Source of the DNA: an uncultured Bacteroides sp.
GTDB taxonomy: Bacteria; Bacteroidota; Bacteroidia; Bacteroidales; Bacteroidaceae
Assembly: GCA_937890825.1 (NCBI GenBank)
Contig: CALADS010000022.1
Coordinates: 40,613 to 104,612, forward strand
DNA length: 64,000 bases
Reading direction: 5' to 3'
Below are positions 59,229 to 64,000 of this stretch, one piece after another (the stretch's first letter is position 1; each line of letters opens with the position of its first letter). The position numbers were made by a program, and so were the translations under genes. The notes under the pieces were generated by a model, which was given only the letters and a program-made list of their open reading frames with translations, was not told the origin of the DNA and searched no databases.

Positions 59229-61277
59229 ATGCAAAAAGGAAATATTGGGGTAACCACAGAAAACATTTTCCCCGTCATTAAAAAATTCTTGTATAGCGAT
59301 CATGAAATCTTCCTTCGCGAGTTGGTGTCTAATGCAGTAGATGCTACGCAGAAGCTGAAGACCTTGTCATCTATCGGCGAATTCCAAGGTGAACTGGGTA
59401 ATTTAACCGTTCATGTTTCTTTAGATAAAGACACCATCACCGTATCAGACCGTGGCGTGGGTCTGACGGCAGAAGAAATAGATAAATACATCAATCAGAT
59501 AGCCTTTTCAGGTGCCAATGATTTTCTGGAAAAATATAAGAACGACGCTAATGCCATCATCGGTCATTTCGGCTTAGGTTTCTATTCGGCTTTCATGGTG
59601 GCCAACAAAGTGGAAATCGTAACCAAATCATGGAAAGAAGGAGCCCAGGCTGTGAAATGGACTTGCGACGGAAGTCCGGAGTTTACGCTGGAAGAAACAG
59701 AAAAGGCTGATAGAGGTACCGACATCATTCTTCACATCGACGATGACTGCAAGGAATTCCTAGAAGAAGCCCGCCTGTCTGCACTGCTGAAGAAGTATTG
59801 CAGCTTCCTGCCCGTACCGGTAGCCTTCGGCAAAAAGAAAGAGTGGAAAGACGGCAAGCAGGTGGAAACAGCTGAGGATAATATCATCAATGAAACTGCT
59901 CCCCTTTGGACTAAAAAACCCAGTGAACTGAAGGATGAAGACTACAAGCAGTTCTATAGCAACCTTTATCCGATGTCTGACGAACCTCTCTTCTGGATTC
60001 ATCTGAATGTGGATTATCCGTTCCACCTTACAGGTGTACTCTACTTCCCCAAGGTGAAGAGCAATATCGAACTGAATAAAAACAAAATACAGTTGTATTG
60101 TAATCAGGTATATGTCACAGATTCTGTAGAAGGCATCGTGCCAGACTTCCTTACCCTGCTGCATGGTGTGCTCGATTCTCCCGACATTCCGCTGAACGTA
60201 TCTCGTTCTTATCTGCAAAGTGATTCTAACGTCAAGAAGATTTCTACCTATATCACCAAGAAGGTATCAGACAGACTGCAATCTATCTTCAAGACAGACA
60301 GAAAGCAGTTTGAAGAAAAATGGGGCGATTTGAAGATATTCATCAATTACGGTATGCTGACACAGGAAGACTTCTATGACAGAGCCAAGGATTTTGCCCT
60401 GTTTACCGATACCGAAGGACAGCATTATACCTTTGAAGAATATAAGACACTGATTAAAGATAATCAGACTGATAAAGAAGGTAACTTGATTTATCTGTAT
60501 GCCAACAACAAGGATGAGCAATACAGCTACATCGAAGCTGCCAAGAACAAAGGCTATAATGTATTGCTGATGGATGGTCAGCTGGACATTGCTGTAGTAA
60601 GTATGCTGGAGCAAAAACTGGAGAAGGCACGCTTCACCCGTGTAGACAGTGATGTAATTGACCGTCTCATTGTGAAAGAAGACCAGACTTCATCAGAACT
60701 GGCTGCCAATGAGCAAGAGTCCTTGTCGGTTATCTTTAAGAGCCAGTTGCCTGCGCTGGACAAGACAGAGTTCCATGTAGTGGCTCAATCGCTCGGAGAA
60801 AACCTTGCTCCGGTAGTGATTACCCAAAGCGAATACATGCGCCGTATGAAGGAAATGGCCAATATCCAGGCTGGAATGAGCTTCTACGGTGAAATGCCCG
60901 ACATGTTTAATCTGGTACTGAATGCAGACCACCCGCTGCTCAAGGGTGTGCTGGCCGATGAACAGAAAGAATGCGCAGCTGCAGTGGCTCCCATTCAGGA
61001 AGAGGCAGATGGCCTGAAGCACCGCATCGGCGAACTGAAGAAGTTGCATGAAGGTAAAAAAGAAGAGGAAATTCCTGTAGCCGAGAAAGACGAAGTGAAA
61101 GAACTGGAGAGCCAATGCGAAGCATTGAAGGCACGGAAGGAAACCGTATGGAAAGAGTATGCCGTACGAAACAAGACAGTACGCCAGCTCATCGACTTGG
61201 CACTTCTGCAAAACGGCATGCTGAAAGGCGCGGCTTTAAACGATTTTGTCAAGAGAAGTTTAGAGATTATGAAATAA
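59229..61277 (+). CDS. htpG: Chaperone HtpG (Hsp90)
   Basis: The bacterial Hsp90, an ATP-driven chaperone. The 682-residue protein shows the GHKL ATP-site motifs FLRELVSNAVDATQK, VSDRGVGLT and IIGHFGLGFYSAFMVA, a middle domain with the catalytic-loop region (L-N-V-S-R-S-Y-L-Q-S) and a C-terminal dimerisation part. A charged insertion rich in K and E near residues 590-640 is normal for this group. The gene is flanked by terminators, so it is probably monocistronic. Its neighbour clpC is another stress gene. Confidence 0.95.
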   Translation: MQKGNIGVTTENIFPVIKKFLYSDHEIFLRELVSNAVDATQKLKTLSSIGEFQGELGNLTVHVSLDKDTITVSDRGVGLTAEEIDKYINQIAFSGANDFLEKYKNDANAIIGHFGLGFYSAFMVANKVEIVTKSWKEGAQAVKWTCDGSPEFTLEETEKADRGTDIILHIDDDCKEFLEEARLSALLKKYCSFLPVPVAFGKKKEWKDGKQVETAEDNIINETAPLWTKKPSELKDEDYKQFYSNLYPMSDEPLFWIHLNVDYPFHLTGVLYFPKVKSNIELNKNKIQLYCNQVYVTDSVEGIVPDFLTLLHGVLDSPDIPLNVSRSYLQSDSNVKKISTYITKKVSDRLQSIFKTDRKQFEEKWGDLKIFINYGMLTQEDFYDRAKDFALFTDTEGQHYTFEEYKTLIKDNQTDKEGNLIYLYANNKDEQYSYIEAAKNKGYNVLLMDGQLDIAVVSMLEQKLEKARFTRVDSDVIDRLIVKEDQTSSELAANEQESLSVIFKSQLPALDKTEFHVVAQSLGENLAPVVITQSEYMRRMKEMANIQAGMSFYGEMPDMFNLVLNADHPLLKGVLADEQKECAAAVAPIQEEADGLKHRIGELKKLHEGKKEEEIPVAEKDEVKELESQCEALKARKETVWKEYAVRNKTVRQLIDLALLQNGMLKGAALNDFVKRSLEIMK

Positions 61278-61315
61278 TGGCGAATGCACATTAGCCGCTA
61301 TTTCGGTCATCATAA

Positions 61316-61360
61316 GAGGAGCACCACACGCTACATCCAGGGCTGTGGTGCTCTCTTTAT
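61316..61360 (+). terminator. Terminator after htpG
   Basis: GAGCACCACA (61319-61328) pairs with TGTGGTGCTC (61344-61353), followed by TCTTTATA. Confidence 0.75.
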
Positions 61361-61474
61361 ATATAGCGGTGAAAGTTTTTTGCGCATGTATAGACCCTTT
61401 TTTGGAAACTATTCCTTATATTTGAGCGTTCATTTATCGCTAACCTTTTTATACAGAACCATATTTTATTGATT

Positions 61475-63775
61475 ATGAAAAAGATTCTGCTGTGTATGGC
61501 ATCGGTTCTCTTTGCAGTACAACTGTCCTTTGCCCAAAAAGTTGGGCTGGTACTGAGCGGAGGTGGTGCCAAAGGCATGACTCACATAGGTATTATCCGC
61601 GCGCTGGAAGAAAACAATATTCCTATCGACTACATTGCCGGTACCTCCATGGGTGCCATTGTGGGCTCTCTATATGCTATGGGCTATTCTCCGGATGATA
61701 TGGAAGCTCTCTTGAAGTCGCCCGATTTCAAGACTTGGTATTCCGGGCAGATAGAACCTCAATACGAGTATTATTTTAAGAAAAACCGGGCCACACCGGA
61801 GTTATTCAATATCCGTTTCGACTTTAAAGATTCGCTGCACATCAATCCGGTGAAACTGCCCACCAGCATGATTAACCCCATTCAGATGAATCTGGTTTTT
61901 GTGGAACTCTTTGCTCGCTCCACCGCTGCCTGCCGCGGTAATTTCAATCGCTTATTCGTACCCTTCCGTTGCATCGCTTCCGATGTATATAATAAGAAAC
62001 CGTTGATTATGCGGAATGGCGACCTTGGAGATGCTGTGCGTGCCTCCATGAGTTTCCCGTTTGTATTCAAGCCGATAGAGATAGACAGTGTGCTGGCTTA
62101 TGACGGAGGTATCTACAATAATTTTCCGACCGACATTATGCGACAGGATTTTAAGCCGGATATTATCATAGGCAGTGTGGTGGCTGCCAATCCCAGTAAA
62201 CCCAAGGAAAACGACCTGATGAGCCAGATAGAGAATATGGTGATGCAAAAGACGGACTACAGCCTGCCCGACTCGCTGGGGATATTGATGACATTTAAAT
62301 ATGACGACGTCAGTCTGATGGATTTTGACCGGCTGAAAGAACTGCACGACATCGGCTATAAGCGCACCATGGAATTGATGGACTCCATCAAAGGACGGAT
62401 TCCCAGAAGAGTATCGGCCGAGAATATACGCCTCAGAAGAATGCTGTACCGCAAGGAGCTACCTCAGCTTCGTTTTCGCGACATCTATATCGACGGTGGC
62501 GTAAACGAACAGCAACAGGCTTACATAAAAAAAGAGTTTCACAGCGATGAAGACGAAATATTCAGCTATGAAGATTTAAAAAGAGGATACTTCAGACTGC
62601 TGGCAGACAATATGATTTCGGAAATCATACCACATGCCATTTATGACCCCCTTACAGAACTGTATTCTCTCAGACTAAAGGTAAAGATGGAAGACAGCTT
62701 TTCAGTGCGGGTTGGAGGAAGTGTCTCTTCCAGCAGTTCCAATCAGATTTATCTAGGCGTAGGTTATCAAAATCTGAATTACTATTCAAAAGAAGTGATT
62801 CTGGACGGGCAAATCGGTAAGATTTATAATAATGCACAGTTATTGGCACGTATCGATTTGCCTACGCATATTCCCACTTCTTTGCGGTTTATTGCTTCCT
62901 ACAGCACATTCGACTATTATAAGAAAGATAAGTTGTTCTCCAGGACGGATAAACCCTCTTTCAATACCAAGGACGAACGGTTTGCCAAATTAATGGTTGC
63001 CTTGCCGTTCATGGCCAACAAACGTGCCGAAATAGCCTTTGGAGTAGGACGATTAGAAGACAGCTATTTTCAGACCAATACAATCAATTTTGAAAAAGAC
63101 CGTTCAGACAAGAGTGTGTATCGCTTGCTGGGAGGATCTATAGGGTTCTATGGAAGTACACTCAATGCTCGCCAATATGCCAGTAAAGGTTACTATGAGA
63201 GACTGTTGGCACAAGTCTTTACCGGCAACGAAAAATTCCTGCCTGGCAATGCGGATGATAAGGTGACACCCTGGAAAGAACGCCAATCTTGGCTTCAGAT
63301 ATCGTATATGAAAGAGGCTTATCACTCAATGACCAAGAAGTTCATTTTGGGATGGAGAGGAGAATTGGCCTACTCTTCCAAGAACTTTTCAGAGAATTAC
63401 ACCGCTACTATGATGCAGGCTTGTGATTTTTCACCCACTCCTCATAGTAAACTGATGTATAATGAAGCTTTTCGAGCCAATCAATACTTAGCTGCAGGAA
63501 TCAAACCCATTATAGCATTCAATGACATGTTTCAGCTGAGAACAGAATTCTATGGATTTGCTCCTATTTTTCCTATCAAGAAGAATGCGCAAAACAAGGC
63601 ATATTACGGAAAAGCATTTTCTGAGTTCGAATATATGGGAGAAATTTCAGTAGTGTGCCAGCTGCCATTTGGGGCTATCTCAGCATACGTAAATCATTAT
63701 AGCTCACCTAAAAAGGAGTGGAATGTAGGGCTGACACTAGGGTGGCAACTATTCAACTATCGATTCATTGAATAA
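61475..63775 (+). CDS. Patatin-like phospholipase with outer-membrane barrel domain (PlpD-like)
   Basis: A 766-residue exported protein. After a signal peptide (about 1-20, ending SFAQ) comes a patatin lipase domain: oxyanion loop GGGAKG near 29-34, nucleophile S58 in G-T-S-M-G and catalytic D210 in Y-D-G-G. It is followed by a POTRA-like section (about 330-400) and a 16-strand-type outer-membrane barrel to the C-terminus, ending in F as expected for barrel assembly. This is the PlpD/type Vd architecture; the enzyme would face the periplasm or surface. I start at the ATG at 61475, not the TTG at 61469. Confidence 0.85.
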   Translation: MKKILLCMASVLFAVQLSFAQKVGLVLSGGGAKGMTHIGIIRALEENNIPIDYIAGTSMGAIVGSLYAMGYSPDDMEALLKSPDFKTWYSGQIEPQYEYYFKKNRATPELFNIRFDFKDSLHINPVKLPTSMINPIQMNLVFVELFARSTAACRGNFNRLFVPFRCIASDVYNKKPLIMRNGDLGDAVRASMSFPFVFKPIEIDSVLAYDGGIYNNFPTDIMRQDFKPDIIIGSVVAANPSKPKENDLMSQIENMVMQKTDYSLPDSLGILMTFKYDDVSLMDFDRLKELHDIGYKRTMELMDSIKGRIPRRVSAENIRLRRMLYRKELPQLRFRDIYIDGGVNEQQQAYIKKEFHSDEDEIFSYEDLKRGYFRLLADNMISEIIPHAIYDPLTELYSLRLKVKMEDSFSVRVGGSVSSSSSNQIYLGVGYQNLNYYSKEVILDGQIGKIYNNAQLLARIDLPTHIPTSLRFIASYSTFDYYKKDKLFSRTDKPSFNTKDERFAKLMVALPFMANKRAEIAFGVGRLEDSYFQTNTINFEKDRSDKSVYRLLGGSIGFYGSTLNARQYASKGYYERLLAQVFTGNEKFLPGNADDKVTPWKERQSWLQISYMKEAYHSMTKKFILGWRGELAYSSKNFSENYTATMMQACDFSPTPHSKLMYNEAFRANQYLAAGIKPIIAFNDMFQLRTEFYGFAPIFPIKKNAQNKAYYGKAFSEFEYMGEISVVCQLPFGAISAYVNHYSSPKKEWNVGLTLGWQLFNYRFIE

Positions 63776-63804
63776 AAAAAAATAAGAAAAAAAAGCTGGA
63801 AAAG

Positions 63805-63835
63805 TTTGCAGATTCAAAAATAACCCGTATCTTTG
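63805..63835 (+). promoter_or_regulatory. Promoter of the tRNA-Arg genes
   Basis: TTTG (63805-63808), 19-bp spacer and TATCTTTG (63828-63835), a full match to the Bacteroidetes consensus, 23 bp before the first tRNA. Confidence 0.8.
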
Positions 63836-63858
63836 CACCCGTTAAAACGAAACAACAA

Positions 63859-63932
63859 GGTCGCGTAGCTCAACTGAATAGAGTAGCTGACTACGGATCA
63901 GCCGGTTACAGGTTTGAATCCTGTCGCGATCA
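63859..63932 (+). tRNA. tRNA-Arg (ACG anticodon)
   Basis: Folds as a full cloverleaf of 74 bases: acceptor GGTCGCG/CGCGATC, D stem GCTC/GAGT, anticodon stem GCTGA/TCAGC with loop CTACGGA (anticodon ACG, read as inosine-CG), T stem ACAGG/CCTGT. The CCA end is not encoded. Confidence 0.95.
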
Positions 63933-63947
63933 CTCTCATTTTAACAA

Positions 63948-64000
63948 GGCCGCGTAGCTCAACTGAATAGAGTAGCTGACTACGGATCAGCCGGTTACAG
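63948..64000 (+). tRNA. tRNA-Arg (ACG anticodon), cut by window end
   Basis: The first 53 bases are the same as the upstream tRNA except for C in place of T at the third acceptor position. The 3' part lies outside the window. Confidence 0.9.

Overview
The window reads as chromosomal DNA of a gut-type Bacteroidales, probably Bacteroides or Phocaeicola. Supporting signs are Bacteroidetes promoters (TTTG, about 20 nt, TAnnTTTG), a HU/smalltalk/amidase/DUF4248/VirE island beside a capsule locus, a full Bat (aerotolerance) operon, rpmB-rpmG-DUF4295 and LysM/PorT-type envelope genes. No sequence search was run; species-level identity is inference.

1-21.4 kb is a mosaic surface-polysaccharide locus. 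It opens with a glycosyltransferase cut by the window edge and an acyltransferase with a 10-G tract near its start codon. An accessory island follows (amidase, smalltalk peptide, HU-like protein, DUF4248 protein, VirE-like ATPase). Next come a three-gene UDP-L-FucNAc cassette (capE-capF-capG type), a glycosyltransferase, a 4-ketoreductase-like epimerase and a WecA/WbpL-type lipid-carrier transferase. The tail holds two WbuC-like cupin genes, two intact AAA-ATPase/PD-(D/E)XK genes plus the remnant of a third, two related toxin-antitoxin pairs, an internally deleted priming sugar transferase and an intact DegT-type aminotransferase. A 280-bp exact direct repeat (15232-15511 and 19357-19636) ties the two WbuC/ATPase modules together, so this end has been rebuilt by recombination.

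21.4-31 kb holds an outer-membrane barrel gene and a LysM/receptor-like gene on the minus strand, then uvrA, ybaK, a POT peptide transporter and a FetA/FetB-type ABC transporter. 30.8-31.8 kb is non-coding: pyrimidine-rich short repeats, a roughly 730-bp imperfect inverted repeat with a 110-bp direct repeat in its centre, and an A-rich purine tract.

31.8-64 kb is mostly housekeeping. It carries a TamB-family protein (minus), tsaD, a CinA-type amidase gene, rpmB-rpmG-DUF4295, ftsY-rimO followed by two HU-fold genes (the second a HU-transmembrane-LysM fusion), and the nine-gene moxR-DUF58-bat cluster including a small DNA-binding gene after it. Then come a TPR protein and gyrA (minus), clpC, htpG, a patatin/outer-membrane protein and two tRNA-Arg(ACG) genes, the second cut by the window end.

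The least explained structures are two arrays of the palindrome TCCATGGA spaced exactly 22 bp apart, 53 kb from each other (four copies at 3566-3639, five at 56385-56480), the G-tract switch candidate, a split ORF joined by an in-phase A AAA AAG slip site, the HU-LysM membrane fusion and the large inverted repeat.
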